A DNA stretch of 64,000 nucleotides from Dichetophora obliterata. Taxonomy: Eukaryota; Arthropoda; Insecta; Diptera; Sciomyzidae. This document shows positions 33,499 to 45,834 of the stretch, in pieces (within the stretch, counting starts at the first letter, position 1; every line of letters starts with the position of its first letter). The notes under the pieces were generated by a model, which was not told the origin of the DNA, searched no databases, and saw only the letters and a list, made by a program, of their open reading frames with translations. Position numbers and translations under genes: made by a program. The stretch spans positions 120,216,220 through 120,280,219 of the forward strand of contig OY986438.1 in NCBI GenBank assembly GCA_963920525.1, read 5' to 3'.

Positions 33499-34379
33499 TG
33501 GCCATTAGACCGGTCGTTAAAAATAAATTTTGAAGTGCCGGGCAGATTCTGTTTCCTTTTGGTCTAAAACCATTAAATTTAAAATTTGGGGCTGATCGGA
33601 TAATATTTAGTGGCATGAAATATATGAAATATATTTCATGAAATACATGAAATATATCGAAAAAAATTTATATTTACCCAATATTCTTCAAATTAAGTGC
33701 ACAAAAGAGAATATTTTATATATATCGTTTTGAAATATTTCTCTTGCTGTTGCAAAGCAAAACAAAAAAGTACCGTTGCGAATAGCTCAGTACACAAAAT
33801 ATATGTATTTTGAGTCTTTATTCTTTATTTTCATTCAGTCTTGATGCGTGTCAGATATTGTTTAAGGAAAAAGTGCAAATAATTATAAAAAAGAAACGGT
33901 AAAAGAATTAAAAGAATTTAATATTGTGTAAATTTGTGTATCGTGTGAATTTCAAAGAAGTAAGTTAGTTAACATGTTTTTCGTGTGAAAATATAAAAAA
34001 AATATTAATACATAATTTGTTAGCACGACACTAATTGGAAATTTCATAATGGCGGATTTGCCAACAACATCTTCTTCAATTACTACTCTAAGTTCAGTGG
34101 ATTCCAATATTATCTTATTGGCCGAATATTACACCAAATATTGGGAGCTAAATTACCCTCAAATCGTCAAGTTTTGCAAGTATTCTTTTATATAGTATTT
34201 TAATAGTATTCCATCTATTTCATGTATTTAAATTTTTGGTTGATGGGCGCGGCCACTAAATATTATCCGACCAGCCCCAAATTTTAAATTTAATGGTTTT
34301 AGACCAAAAGGAAATAAAATCTGCCCGGCACTTCAAAATCAGACACTTTTTTGGAAAATAACGACCGGTCTACTGGCCA
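33499..34379. mobile_element. Long-inverted-repeat element carrying a short gene-like module
   Basis: The left arm (33499-33614) starts TGGCCATTAGACCGGTCGTT, and the right arm (34252-34379) ends ACGACCGGTCTACTGGCCA. The arms also share CTGCCCGGCACTTCAAAAT, GGTTTTAGACCAAAAGGAAA and GCCACTAAATATTATCCGA in inverse order. They are about 115-128 bp with few differences, and the spacer is about 640 bp. The spacer contains a promoter-like stretch, a possible 64-nt intron (33960-34023) and a 48-codon reading frame. The superfamily is unknown; long arms would suit a Mutator-like element, but no 9-bp duplication was seen. Confidence 0.65.
34049..34195 (+). CDS. Short ORF (48 aa) inside the 33499-34379 element
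   Basis: Starts ATG GCG GAT TTG and encodes MADLPTTSSSITTLSSVDSN, then an acidic/aromatic stretch ending YWELNYPQIVKFCKYSFI before TAG. It follows a probable 5' untranslated intron (GTAAGT at 33960, TTAG ending 34023). A GT at the TGCAAGTATT near the 3' end could be a splice donor, so this may be the first coding exon of a longer deleted gene. I do not recognise the protein. It could also be a chance frame. Confidence 0.35.
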   Translation: MADLPTTSSSITTLSSVDSNIILLAEYYTKYWELNYPQIVKFCKYSFI

Positions 34380-34414
34380 TTTCAACCCTTGGAAGGACTT
34401 TGACCTAGCTTCCA

Positions 34415-34699
34415 TTGATCAATTGTGTTGTGCGTGTTGTTAAATGTTTGATCACAAATGATCGAGAACTGGATCTACGTGTTTTTATGCCGACTCCGAA
34501 CGGCTTATGTTCTCAAGAAGCTTTAGATGGCAATTTTTACTCTCTGAGGCTTGCCATTGTCTGCAGAGAGGTGACGACCGAACGGAAAAATTATTTCAAT
34601 TGAAAAAACTTTCTGTCTGAGCTGGAATTGAACCCGGGCTACCGCGGCTTTTTAGCTTAGGGGCCACGCACTCTACCCACTAGGCTACGGTCGCCACCA
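34415..34699 (-). repeat. tRNA-derived SINE, copy 2
   Basis: On the minus strand it reads TGGCGACCGTAGCCTAGTGG then GTAGAGTGCG (A-box region), CCCGGGTTCAATTCC (B box), CACCTCTCTGCAGACAATGG, AAGCCGTTCGGAGTCGGCAT and GTAGATCCAGTTCTCGATCA. It matches copy 1 at 4225-4485 block by block, with this copy closer to a likely consensus. Confidence 0.8.
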
Positions 34700-35831
34700 A
34701 ATGGCACATCTAGTTAACATGAAATATGTATATTGGTGTTTTGAAAACAGTTAGTCTTTTAGTGCTGCTTTGTTTTCTATATCTTGAACAACAGAGGATG
34801 CTGAAATACAAATTTCCTAAAAAGTCGCTAAAAATTCATTAACTGCTCACTTGATTGTCATGAAAATTTGCAAAAAGGGGTTTTCGGGTGCGGCAAGTGA
34901 TTTGACGCGGTTTTGCTTTTTTGGTTTATCTTTGATTAAAATTGCTTGACTACTAATACATCTTGAGAATATAGACCCACCGATGTTGGGTAATGGAATC
35001 AGACTTGGCGTCAACAAGCTGTAACCAAATGTGATCGAGGCAGCAATCATCAGCGGTAAAAGTTAAGGACAAGATTCTCTGTTCCCTAGCATTACAATGG
35101 TGCCCACCGATTTGCCTTTCAACATCAAGCAACTACAGTCTCCAGTGTACAGAACTAGTTTTAAATGAAACTTATCTATTTTTCAGGCAAGAAATACTAC
35201 AAGTAATTTTTTAGAGTAACTCACAATCAAAGTGAAATTTGGGTTTGATATGTAAAACTGAATTGTTTCGACAATTGATCGATTTTCTTTTGTGTAAATG
35301 TTAAAAAAAAAATTAAAACTAAACCATTTGTAACTGACGCAAAATAATCAATAATCACAAAAACAAAAAAAACCATGTGTTTACAAAAATGAAATTCTAA
35401 AGTCGGAATTCTACTAAGGATATATCATGCAAAATTCTTGTGTTTTTAATTAAACACAACAATCTAAAAACTAATACAGATGCTTAGCTAATGATTTTGT
35501 TTTTTCTTGACAAATTTTCATTGCTTACATTTATTCTTATATTAAAATTATATAGGAGTTGCGATTAAAATTTCATAAACTTTTTTTATATTAAAAAAGT
35601 ACCAGTTTGCTTATCACGATGTAAAGTGTTATAATGATAATGGTTTTCTTGTAAAGTTAAGCAAGGTACAAGTTAGTTTTACTTCAAAATAAGCGATATC
35701 AGTTTAGCCAAATGATCCGATATAAAGGATTTGTATAGATTTTCAGATGTCAATTCGATGTTCCATATTTAAATAAAATTATTTAAAAAGTTACGATTTC
35801 ATAAAAAATTAATCTGATCAAATTTTACATA
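34700..35831. other. No gene seen
   Basis: AT-rich. A 67-codon minus-strand frame at 34847-35050 looks protein-like (ITFGYSLLTPSLIPLPNIGG) but I cannot assign it to any family and its flanks have stops. Confidence 0.4.
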
Positions 35832-36090
35832 TGAAGGGCTTATTGCAAAAACATGATAAGTCACATAAAAAATATTTTGAAATTATCGACTCTAAAGTTT
35901 TGAAAAAATATACTTTTGTATGAAGAAATGGAATTGAGCACGGAAACCTTTGCAAATAGGTTAGAAAATTAAAAAGAAATAGCCATAATCTCTTCAGTGG
36001 TTGTCAGAAATGCATTGAGTAATGTTTTCAGCCTTAGAAGTGGATTTTTTAGATCAAGTGGCTTATCACATTATTGCAATAAGCCCTTCA
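35832..36090. mobile_element. TA-flanked 259-bp MITE
   Basis: TGAAGGGCTTATTGCAA (left) and TTGCAATAAGCCCTTCA (right) are exact 17-bp inverted repeats. Looser homology extends to about 33 bp (GATAAGTCAC and GTGGCTTATC). TA borders both ends. No coding sequence. Probably a Tc1/mariner-type non-autonomous element. Confidence 0.85.
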
Positions 36091-36092
36091 TA

Positions 36093-38040
36093 TATATTTT
36101 CATGTATATTAAAAGAAAAGAAAATCGCAAACCATTACAACAAAAATTGGTGAAAAATATTGACAATTCTCAATGTCCTTATCTGAATCATTTTAACCCG
36201 GTTACGAAAGTATATTAAATATTTTAACGCTTCATACTATCTTCAGTTTAGAAATTTACCCGCATATTTTAAAGCATTCAGTCACATAAACGACTGAAAA
36301 TATACAAAATAAGAGATAAAACATACGACAGTTTTAAACATAATATCTGTGTCGATAAGCAGTAAAAGCTTAAGTTTGATTTCTTAGTTTCAAGAAATCT
36401 TACTGTAAAGTCTTCAACCACCATTTAAATTCTATGAAAATCTATTTACATAAAAGCCACATCTTATTCGTTCTGGATTAACCCGACGAATGAATAGGCA
36501 CTCTGACCGCTTGGGCCTTGTTGACGATGACATGACCAAACGGTTGGTTGCAAAACAATACAATTGGACAAAGTTTTTGATATAATTTATTTACATTAAA
36601 ACCGTTCTAAAATATTAATAAATAAACTTAAGGTTCCTTGGCTTCCATTTTAACTATTTGATTGTAAATAAAAAGGCACAGCTGTTTCTTTTGCTAGCTT
36701 TGGGTTACTATAAATCAATGAAAAATTAAATAAATATCGATGTCTATGGAACCGTAGCGGAAAAAAAAAGTTTAACTAAATAAACCAGCGACTGAGCAAG
36801 TTCATCTTTTTGTTAGTGTTCTGCATGTAATTTAGTTATTTTTTGGTTTAACCAGAAGAAAAAAAACGCCTATTGAGCCAAAACTTTGGCTCTGAACATG
36901 CTAGAAGCTACAAGTTTTGTTTGTATAGATCCATTGGAGCACATTTACATTAAATCTCTAGTTGAGTCATAAGTTGATTTGAGCAGTTATTGCTTGTGAG
37001 CACAAATATCTGAACAATAACATTGTCAATACTAAAGATTTGTATTTGGGAATGAATGTTCAAGTCAAAACAGAATTTTAAACGTAACTGAAAATAGGGT
37101 TTATGCGTACATTTTTCCACTGAGCATATGAAGTACTGAGCATATTGAAACGTTTTCGTTTTGGATATTTCATTTTGAAAAATTAATTACGATCCCAAGT
37201 TCATAACTGAAAAACATTTTCTCTTTTTAAAAAGTTTTGGAATTTTTTTCAACTGATAATAAGATGATTTGAAAAAATATTTAAGAGTACTCTACAACAA
37301 CAATATTAATGTAACAGAATTTTTTGGAAAAATATTTGCAAAATCAAAATATATTACAGTACTTTTGCATTTCCAATAATGCAAAAATTTGTTAAGTTTG
37401 CTTAGTTTACCAAACTCTTCTGCAAAAGTCGAAAGACCTTTTAGCCAAGAAGTATTGATAAAAATAGCTGGCAGTAGAATAGAATAAAACACATTAGAAG
37501 GAATGATATATACATGCCAAATTATATATGCGTATGAATTCCTATTATCACTTATTTAAGTTTTGAAATGGATAATATGATATATTGATACATAAATTTA
37601 ATACATTAAAATTCATGTGAATTTTAAGAAATGAAATATTTATAGTTATACAATTTTTTGAGTATGTTTTGCTGCCCATAAATTTTTTGATACATCTGAG
37701 TTTTAGATTGATAAAAAAACTTAAAAAATTTTAACATTTTATACATAATTTTTTACGAATTTTAGAGATACCCATTACACAGAGAGAAATAATGTTCTTA
37801 TAAATTTTATAAAAAAATTATAAATCCAAAATAAAAAATAAAAATATTTTGCTTGATTTGCTCATTACAAACTTAAGTTGAGAAAAAAAAAAATTAAAAA
37901 TTAGCATTTAATTTTAAAATTGAGTAAAATAAATGACTTATTGAAACAAGAATAAAATACTTGATTCAAGAGCATTTAATACTTGATCCAGTATTAAAAA
38001 AAAATATTTTACTTGAATCAAGCAAATTTTTCTCAACTCA
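36093..38040. other. No gene seen; AT-rich
   Basis: Chance frames only. From about 37780 the sequence becomes very A-rich, with repeated TACTTGATTCAAG and CTTGAATCAAGCAAATTT motifs that recur at 38310-38345, so a decayed repeat may span 37780-38460. Confidence 0.45.
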
Positions 38041-38180
38041 AGGAAGTAGTCACTTTTCATTCTTTTGAAAGGCAAAAAAGAAGACTACTAAAGAGTTGAT
38101 GTAGCGATGAACGAAGCAGTCAGCCTAGTCTGCTAAGTAATTTGTTCTGCAAAACAAACTTATTGTTGTTGCAAACGGTT
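38041..38180. repeat. Dispersed repeat, diverged copy C
   Basis: GACTACTAAAGAGTTGATG, then GCAGTCAGCCTAGTCTGCTAAG and TTATTGTTGTTGC follow the same order as GACTACTGAAGAGGAAATGA, CAGACTGTCTAGTTAGCTAAG and TTTTTGTTGTTGCC at 29056-29130. It interrupts a sequence whose CTTGAATCAAGCAAATTT motif is present on both sides. Confidence 0.5.
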
Positions 38181-38881
38181 GTTTCATGAACTTATTGTAC
38201 ATTTAGCTCAAATATAATTAAAAAAAAAGCTATATATATTTTTCACAAAACAATATATCAACGAAAAGAGATTTCTCAAATCAAGTAAATTAATCATGTT
38301 TTCAGTAAATTGGTCACTTGAACCAAGCAAATTTTCTCAATTCCAGGACAATAAATCCTTACATGAATGAGACAAATTTTTATGACTTCAAGCCAATATC
38401 AGACTTGAATCTAAAAAAAATATTCTAAAGCTTTAAGCAAATGAAGTTTACATACACTGGGTAGGCAGCTTACTTGCACAACTATACACTCAGAAAATCT
38501 AAAATAATAGCACCCAATCGTTAGAAAATCGGGCTTCATTTAGTGCCATGGCCGATGTTTTTTTTTTAAAAGATCAAAGAACTAAGTCATGTGCCTTATA
38601 CAAACAAGGTTTGGTCTTTGACCTGAAAGGAAAGGGATAGATTTATTTAGAGGAATTGATTGGAACCATACGTGAATTATTGATTAGACGAAACAACCGT
38701 GAAAGACAATTTGAATTGCTTTTAACCGAGGCTAGTGTTATGCCTTAACTTAGGCAAGCATTTCCAGCCCTTAGTTGTTCCTGTCCTTTAATTCTACATT
38801 TTTGTCACAATTTAGCTGTGGATTTTTAGTTTTCTATAATTCTTAAATGTAGGAAAGAACAAAAAAAGTGAACAGAACCAA

Positions 38882-38960
38882 GCCCGAACCTGGATTTGAA
38901 CCAGGAACCTCTGGGTTGATAGTCTACCACACTCTACACTAGACTACAAAGGCCGAAAAT
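38882..38960 (-). repeat. tRNA-like sequence
   Basis: On the minus strand the T arm is perfect (CCTGG TTCAAAT CCAGG) and an A-box-like GTAGTCTAGTGTAGAGTGTG lies 35 bp upstream. The acceptor and anticodon stems do not pair convincingly, so I read it as a tRNA pseudogene or the head of a SINE, not a functional tRNA. Confidence 0.55.
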
Positions 38961-39364
38961 TTTTCTAAAAATGAAGTATATTTTTTTTTTTGTTAAATTG
39001 GCACCAGAAGTGTGAAATATTTTAGAAAAATTATCCGATCATTTATGAACTACAATATTTCGATACGTTAAAGAAACTTAGCGCAATTTTGTTGAAATCT
39101 TTTTACATTTGAGGAAGTTTTTCCACCGGTTATTTATCATCAGCTGTTACTAAGAGAAACATTTTCTCTGAAAATAAGGCATTTTTAACGGTCAATAATC
39201 ATTGGCTTTCACTAAGAAAAACAATATCTCTGAAAATAAGAAATTAAAAAAACACCCTTTTTAAGATTTTAAGCATCATCCTTTATTTTTATACTGACGA
39301 AAAACAGCAAACATTATTATTATTATAATGAATATTAACATTACATTAAATTGGAAAATTACCA

Positions 39365-39440
39365 CTATCCGGAGACTTGAACCTAGGCTGCGTGAGTGTA
39401 AGTGCATCAGCTTATACATTCGACCATCTCAGTTGTTAAA
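39365..39440 (-). repeat. tRNA-like sequence
   Basis: On the minus strand CTGAGATGGTCGAATGTATA (A-box region) is followed 30 bp later by CCTAGGTTCAAGTCTCCGG (B box GGTTCAAGTC). The acceptor stem is not convincing. Probably tRNA-derived repeat DNA. Confidence 0.5.
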
Positions 39441-40429
39441 CAATCGTCGCTAAATTTCCTTCATTAAGAATTGCTTGCTTTGTAAGTCATTTTTAAGCAT
39501 TTTTCTAGAAATATAAGAAAAGCATCTTTAAAATAAATCACTAAGCGTACAAAAAAAGAAAAACTTACATGTATTTCTATGAAATATCCAAGTATTGTAA
39601 CTTACATTCCTCAAAATTTAAAAAAAAATCATTCTGTAGAATGTTGCAAGTGGACTTGATATCAATACAGTTTTAATTCATGCAAATCAAGTTAAAATTC
39701 TCTACATTATGGAGAAACCTCTATAGAATATATAAAAACCCATGCCTATGAATTGAAACCACAGTTTAATTAAAGGGAAGCAGATTTTTTTAGTGTAATA
39801 CCGCGTTCCAACCGGTACTATTCGTTAATACAATTGCGTCATTTTTCATTTTTTTAACTCATTTTTGTTAGATCAATTCAAAACGCCGTGCAATTAAAAA
39901 AAGTTATATTCTCATCTTTCATCGTTGCCACAATCTTTATTCATTCGTAAAATTCACCTTTTCTTTCTTTAAAAAAACTTAGTATTTTAAAATTTCTTAA
40001 TAAGTTTGTTTTGTTAAAAAATTAATAGCGGAACTGTCTCAATATTGTCTATACTTTTAATATTATTGTAATTATAAATAATTTTTTTGTTACTCTTTTT
40101 TAATTTTATTTATTTATACGATAGGGATCACGTTGGATCAATATTGGATCGCGTCCAGTATATATTGAAAGTGTAGCATAGGCCTTAAATATTTTGAAAT
40201 CTGTATCTCGGATCGCGATTCAAATATCGCAATAAATTTTTATTTTTACATTGTATTATATTCACCTACTGTGCTCAAAATTTTATTTATATAAAACAAT
40301 ATGACATATATGTATAGTATATAATATACCAGCAAAGGGCTCATAGGTGATTTCTGTAGAACTTTCTCATAACTTAATACCAAGTTAGCATTACCTTTTT
40401 GAAAAAAAATGCTTTAACGTATTGTGCTT
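39441..40429. other. No gene seen
   Basis: AT-rich filler. 40125-40240 has a diffuse GGATCACGTTGGATC/GGATCGCG cluster with no clear structure. Confidence 0.45.
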
Positions 40430-41255
40430 TCATAGAGTCCCAATGTGCACAAAAAGGGATGCGGATCCGTTACGAGTCCGTCAGTACGCACTGCGCTTTC
40501 TTATGTTTCGACGGACCCGTTACGAACCCGTTACGAATCCGCCAAAAGAGTCTGAAACGTATTCGTATATGAAGTCCGAAACGGATTCGTATCTGAAGTC
40601 CGTTACGGATTCGTTCCTGAAGTCCGTTCTGAGTCCGAGGCGGATCCGAAAAAATGAAAAAAGCAATTCGTATTTTTGTGAGGAATCTTATGTTTCGACG
40701 AACCCGTTACGAATCCTTCAAAAAAATTTCCACAACGTTAACATAAAAGACAGTCTTAAATTTGTTTTACAATTTCTTATACAATTGTGTACTTATTTTT
40801 GTTGTTATTTTTATTTTTATTATACATTGATATAATTTTAAATTTCCTTCTTTAAAATGTAATATGTAGAATGTAAGAACTGAATAAGCAAAAAAATGAA
40901 AAAATGTTGAACATACATAAACATTATTGTCCCTTTTTGAATAAGAACTATTTTTAAAAAACGAGTCCGTTGCGAGTTCGCATTATTTAAAAAAAAGAGT
41001 CTGAAACGGATTCGTATGTGAAGTCCGAAATGGATTCGTATCTGAAGTCCGAAACGGATTCGTATCTGAAGCCCGAAACGGATTCGTATCTGAAGTACGA
41101 AACGGATTCGTAACTGAAGTCCGTAACGGAGAGAGGAATTTCATACGAAAAAGGATCCGTTCCGGATGCGAAACGCAATCCGTTTCGGACAAAATGTACG
41201 AAGAAGTGAGTTCGTTACGGATTCGTAACGGATCCGTTTGGCACACTGGGGTTTC
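40430..41255. mobile_element. Minisatellite-type inverted-repeat element
   Basis: The left end reads CCCAATGTGCACAAA followed by GGATCCGTTACGAGTCCG. The right end reads CGGATTCGTAACGGATCCG then TTTGGCACACTGGG, an imperfect inverted repeat. Inside are arrays of a 24-bp unit, GAAGTCCGAAACGGATTCGT plus ATCT, around 40560-40640 and 41000-41130. Both strands show open frames only because of this repeat. No target duplication could be confirmed. A non-autonomous DNA element with internal minisatellites is the best reading. Confidence 0.65.
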
Positions 41256-42630
41256 AAAGGAGCATTAAACTGATTGCAGAAGTATAGCACCTTTTTCAAT
41301 TTGTCTATTTTTTTTGCAAAATTTAGTGCTTTAGTTGGTTTTGTACAGTTTTGCGATGTACATATGTATTAAATTGGCATACTCCAGTTTAAACGTAATA
41401 GTACAGCTAGAGGATTCGATCACTTTCCACCTACCTCGTTCAATGTTAAATATAAGGTCTTTTTTCATACATGGTTAGAAATCTTGGACTAAATTTTAGT
41501 ACAGCTAAAATATTACTGCATTTTTTAAACATTGCGGTTTAAAAATTTAACCTTGCAAATACTAACCATAATTAAGATTCTACTGTATTAAAATTTAAAC
41601 CAAAGATATAGTGCAGCTTTCCTTTTAGCTTTTTGGTTTAAATTTGAGAACAATTCTGTATTATTTTTTTGTTTTTAATACAAATTAGATACTAAATTTG
41701 AATTTAGAACCTTAAAAAGTTAGCCTGGCAATGCTTAGAATGTTGAGTGCTTTTCTTACGTATAGCTCAATAGCACTAGTGAACTTGCAAACTGGATGTC
41801 GTGGGTTCAAATCTCACGGTGTTTGCTATATTTTTTTTGTTAGTATTTTAATCAAAGTCTGCACTAAATTTGAAACCAAAGCTGTATTAAAATCATATTT
41901 TAGTATTTTGCCAATACTGGATTTGAAACTGGTGTGGATTTATATATTTAAAGCTGGTGTGGATTTATATGTATGTAGTACAGAGAAGTTTACATTTTAG
42001 TACAAGATTTCAACCGTGTCGTAAGGTAATATCGTCGGAAATTGTGGTCATTAAAAGATCCAATATAAGAACTATATATTCGGAATAACTTTTAAAACGA
42101 AATGTGATTTTATCTTATTGAATAAGTTTTGTGGGACTATAAAATCATCTTTATACATTTACACAGTAAATTGTTTATCTTATTTAGTGTAATATGTGGT
42201 CGTACATTATTTTTTTTAGAATTTGGCAAATCCAACAACAACTTTGTTTCATGACAACTTTGATGGATATAGCCAACTTATTTTACAAAAAAAAAAACAT
42301 TTTTGGAGTCATTTTTCGAGTAAAAATTCAATATTTTAAATCCTTTATGAAAAAAAAATATCTTTGTGAAGTCCTTTTATAAATTTGTATCAAAAAAATT
42401 TGAATTAAATATATTTAAAAATAGCAGATATATTTACATCGAAAGTCAAAATTTTGATTTTCATGTCGTTTTTTCTCATTCTTGGATAACGATGTTTTAT
42501 GAAAAAGTCTTTGTACTTAACATTTTACAATTCTAAAGATATGCGAATGTTTTTGTATTAAAATTACTGAACTTTTTTAAAATTAAATTTCCAAAAAATT
42601 TCGTTTCAAGAAAGGATTTTAATATCAAAA
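41256..42630. other. No gene seen; one tRNA-like motif
   Basis: At 41757-41825 (plus) TATAGCTCAATAGCACTAG is followed by GTCGTGGGTTCAAATCTCAC, an A-box/B-box-like pair. It is too weak to call a tRNA gene. The rest is AT-rich with no supportable feature. Confidence 0.4.
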
Positions 42631-42828
42631 TTTTCGTAAGTGAAATATAGAAATTCGATACAAGGCCTGATATTGTGTAGTAAACCTGTATAATGGTTCG
42701 CAGTTTATATACAGGTAAGCTTACTAAAAGATTCAATACCACTGATAGTAAGTAATTTTCGTAAGTGAAATATAGAAATTCGATACAAGGCCTGATATTG
42801 TGTAGTAAACCTATATAACGGATCGCGG
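42631..42828. repeat. Tandem duplication, period 125 bp
   Basis: TTTTCGTAAGTGAAATATAG starts at 42631 and again at 42756, and 73 bp match with only a few differences (CTGTATAATGGTTCGCAG against CTATATAACGGATCGCGG). A recent local duplication. Confidence 0.85.
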
Positions 42829-43051
42829 ACATCGGTGCCTCAAGCTATTAAATATAAATGTATTAGAAAAATTCTACATTTATATAAGTGCTTAGAACTT
42901 ACCAATTTACGTACGCTTATATTATGACGATGAGTAACCAAGAGAGGGGGTTCTTCTGCATCTAGAATATACGAACTATATACATATATGACAAATGTCA
43001 CTTAAATTTATTTTTTATTTTTAGTTCACGTCTTTTTTAAATAAAAGCTTA

Positions 43052-43078
43052 ATGTTAATGTTAATGTTAATGTTGTGT
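43052..43078 (-). repeat. 3' tail of ACATTA repeats
   Basis: Four copies of ATTAAC/ACATTA end the element just before the target duplication. Simple-repeat tails formed during target-primed reverse transcription are typical of the I and LOA groups. Confidence 0.85.
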
Positions 43079-43150
43079 GGTGGAGATGCGTACTGCGACC
43101 TAAATGAGATCTATTGTACCTCCTTCTCAAAGCTCCGCTGGGTTTGCGGA

Positions 43151-45834
43151 TTACAGAATTTCATCCAGCCCTATTTCTCTAATGAATTTGAGAATGTTCT
43201 TAGGTTCAAGGGATGAAACCTGCTCTAGACTCAGCTCATAATTCCCCAGTGCTAGTTTACGTCTGCGAGCCACGGCGTCGCAGTTTGTAAGTAGGTGTAT
43301 TGGAGTCTCCTCTGCTTCTTCACAGAAACGGCAGTTACTATCGGTCTCTATGCCCAATTTCATCAGGTGGTATTTGAGTTTACAGTGTCCTGTAAGGAAC
43401 CCCGTTAGAATCCTAAGATTCGGTTTGCCTAAGCTTATGCACAATTTTGCTCTCCGAGTGTTAAAATCTCTGAGGAGCAATTTGGATTGTCTTAGCTTTG
43501 GGAGGCTTTTCCAAAGGTTTGATCGTTTATGCCTCTCCTCCCTTCTTAGTTCTTCTTTTATAGAATGTGTGCCCAATCCGCAGAATGGTTCTGGCCCTAT
43601 AAATTTTGTGGCTGCACCCTGTCGTGCTAGTCCATCGGCTTCTTCGTTACCCTGTATTCCTTTGTGTCCTGGGACCCAAAGTATAGTAACAGTGTTATTC
43701 TTGCCTAGTTCGTTGAGTTTTGTTAGGCATTCCCATGTTATTCTCGATGATATCTCACAGGAAACTAATGCTTTGATTGCTGCTTGGCTGTCTGACATCA
43801 CAACTATATCCTGACCTTTGTATTTACGGTCCAGATTGAATTGTGCACACAGCTGTATTGCTAGGATCTCCGCTTGGAAGATACTGGGTGTTGTCCCCAT
43901 AGGTTCAAAGTGCTTGGTTCTTGGCCCGTACACCCCTGCGCCTATACCTTCCAATGTCTTGGACCCATCTGTATACCATGCTATACTGTGTGGTTTCTTG
44001 ACCTGCGATATCATCTCGCTGTCCCACTCTTTCTTGGTACTAAGCTTAATTCCGAAGTGTTTTTCGAAGTTATACCTTTTTACTATATCGTCTCTTGGTA
44101 GATCGATGTAGGGAGTGTGCTTTGCAATATCCTCCTTCTCTCTACTGCTGATAGTTTTACCTGAACCTGTCCCCTCTTTTGCAATGCACAACAGAGTTCG
44201 CTTGGCTACTCCCTCTATGACAAGGTGTAAGGGTGTTAGGTCCAGAATTACTTCTAGTGCTGCTGTAGGGCATGTTCTCATGGCCCCTGTGATGCATACA
44301 CAGGCCAGTCTCTGCACCCTTGTTAGCATATTCCTCATTGTGGTTAGCTTGGTTCTCTCAGCCCATGCTATTGCACCATAGGTGAGGATGGGTCTCACCA
44401 TCATGGTATACATCCAGCGGAGAATTGTTGGGTTACAACCCCAGCTTTTCCCCGCCAGGCTCCTACATACCATGAGTGCTCGCGTTGCTTTGTTTATAGT
44501 TACCTCTGCATGTCTTCTCCAGAGAAGCTTTGAATCTAGTGTAAGTCCCAGATACTTTACTTCTCCTTTGAAGGGAATTTCAGTGCCATCCATTCTCATT
44601 GTTCGGAGGTTTGGCAGGCTTCTTTTGTTAGTGAAAGGTACTATGGTGGTTTTCGCTGGGTTGATACTTAATCCCACTGTGTTGCACCACTCCTTTGTTA
44701 CTGACAGTCCTCTCTGTATCAGGTTACAGAGTGTATCCTCGAACTTCCCTCTCGCTATTAAGGCGATGTCGTCTGCGTAACCCTGACATTTTATGCCATT
44801 CTCGGTTAGCATCGTTAATAATTCGTCCACAACAAGACTCCACAGCAGTGGAGAAAGGACTCCGCCTTGTGGGCAGCCTTTTGTTGTTTTGATTCTTATA
44901 GTGGTGTTGCCCACTTTTGTTTCTGCAGTTCTAGTGCTAAGCATTTGGCATATCCATCTGCTGAGCGTATCATTTACTCCTTTTTTGTGTAAAGACTTCT
45001 TCACAGCCTCGTGAGAAGTATTATCAAAGGCTCCCTCTATGTCTAGAAAGGCACAGAGTACGGTTTCTTTGTTTTTGAAAGCTGACTGGATGTTGCTAGC
45101 CAACTGGTATAGAGCAGATTCTGTAGACCTGCCCGCCCTATACGCGTGTTGACAGGGGTGCATTGGTGCCTTCTCCAGAATCTCAGTTCTTATATAGTTA
45201 TCTATTACCTTTTCCATTGTTTTAAGTACAAATGAGGTAAGGCTAATGGGTCTAAACGACTTTGGTAGCGTGTAGTCTATTTTCCCTACTTTTGGTATGA
45301 AGGTGACTATCGCCCTTCTCCATTTCCTTGGGATATAGCCCAGCGCAAGGCTGCTTCTAGTTATTTTGACTAGGTGAGGCAATATAGTTTCTGCACCTTT
45401 TTGTAGAAGTGCAGGAAAGATGCCGTCTACACCTGCTGATTTGAATGGTTGAAAGGTTCTGAGTGCCCAATCTAGACGAGCCTTAGTACAAATGCTCGTT
45501 GCAAGTTTCCATTCTTCTTGATTTGGAGTGATCTGCCTGTCTGCTGTCTCATACTCAGTTACCGGTGTACTGCCCGGGAAATGAGTTTCTAGAAGGTGAC
45601 TGGCTCGTTGCTCTTCTCTAAGCGTATAGCTTCCGTCTGGCAATAGAAGTGACATTTTTGTCTCCACTCTGCCTTTAGCCATTGCTTTGTGTATCCTGGC
45701 TGCTGCTGGCGTGGAAGAAATGTCTTCACAGAAGGTTCTAAAGCTCTGTCTTTTGGCTTTCCTGATTTCTTTATTATACTCCGTCAGAGTCGCCGTGTAG
45801 TTGTGCCATTCTCCGTTGCGCTTTGCGGCATTAA
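43151..45834 (-). CDS. LOA element ORF2, C-terminal part: reverse transcriptase and RNase H
   Basis: From the first ATG (45682) it has 843 residues, but the frame is open further upstream to about 45834, where it joins the endonuclease through a lost base. Reverse transcriptase: FRPISLTSF (143-151), AFLDIEGAFDNTSH (211-224), GCPQGGVLSPLLW (269-281) and the catalytic YADD (302-305). RNase H: all four acidic residues, in TDGSK (571), AEILAI (605), SDSQAA (630) and NEEADGLA (679-686). A CxxC..HxxxxC motif (CRFC..HLLTNC, 784-801) follows, as in Jockey-superfamily proteins. It reads through to TAA with no stop. Target-primed reverse transcription would be its role. Confidence 0.95.

Noticed and set aside
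34847..35050. A 67-codon frame encoding ITFGYSLLTPSLIPLPNIGG
   Set aside because: Protein-like composition, but no family recognised, no start context and stops on either side.
38882..39440. Functional tRNA genes
   Set aside because: B boxes are good, but acceptor and anticodon stems do not pair and no terminator run follows, so these look like tRNA-derived repeats.
40983..41246. Repeat proteins such as SDTNPFRT
   Set aside because: They are translations of the 24-bp minisatellite, open on both strands, with no start or flanking gene structure.
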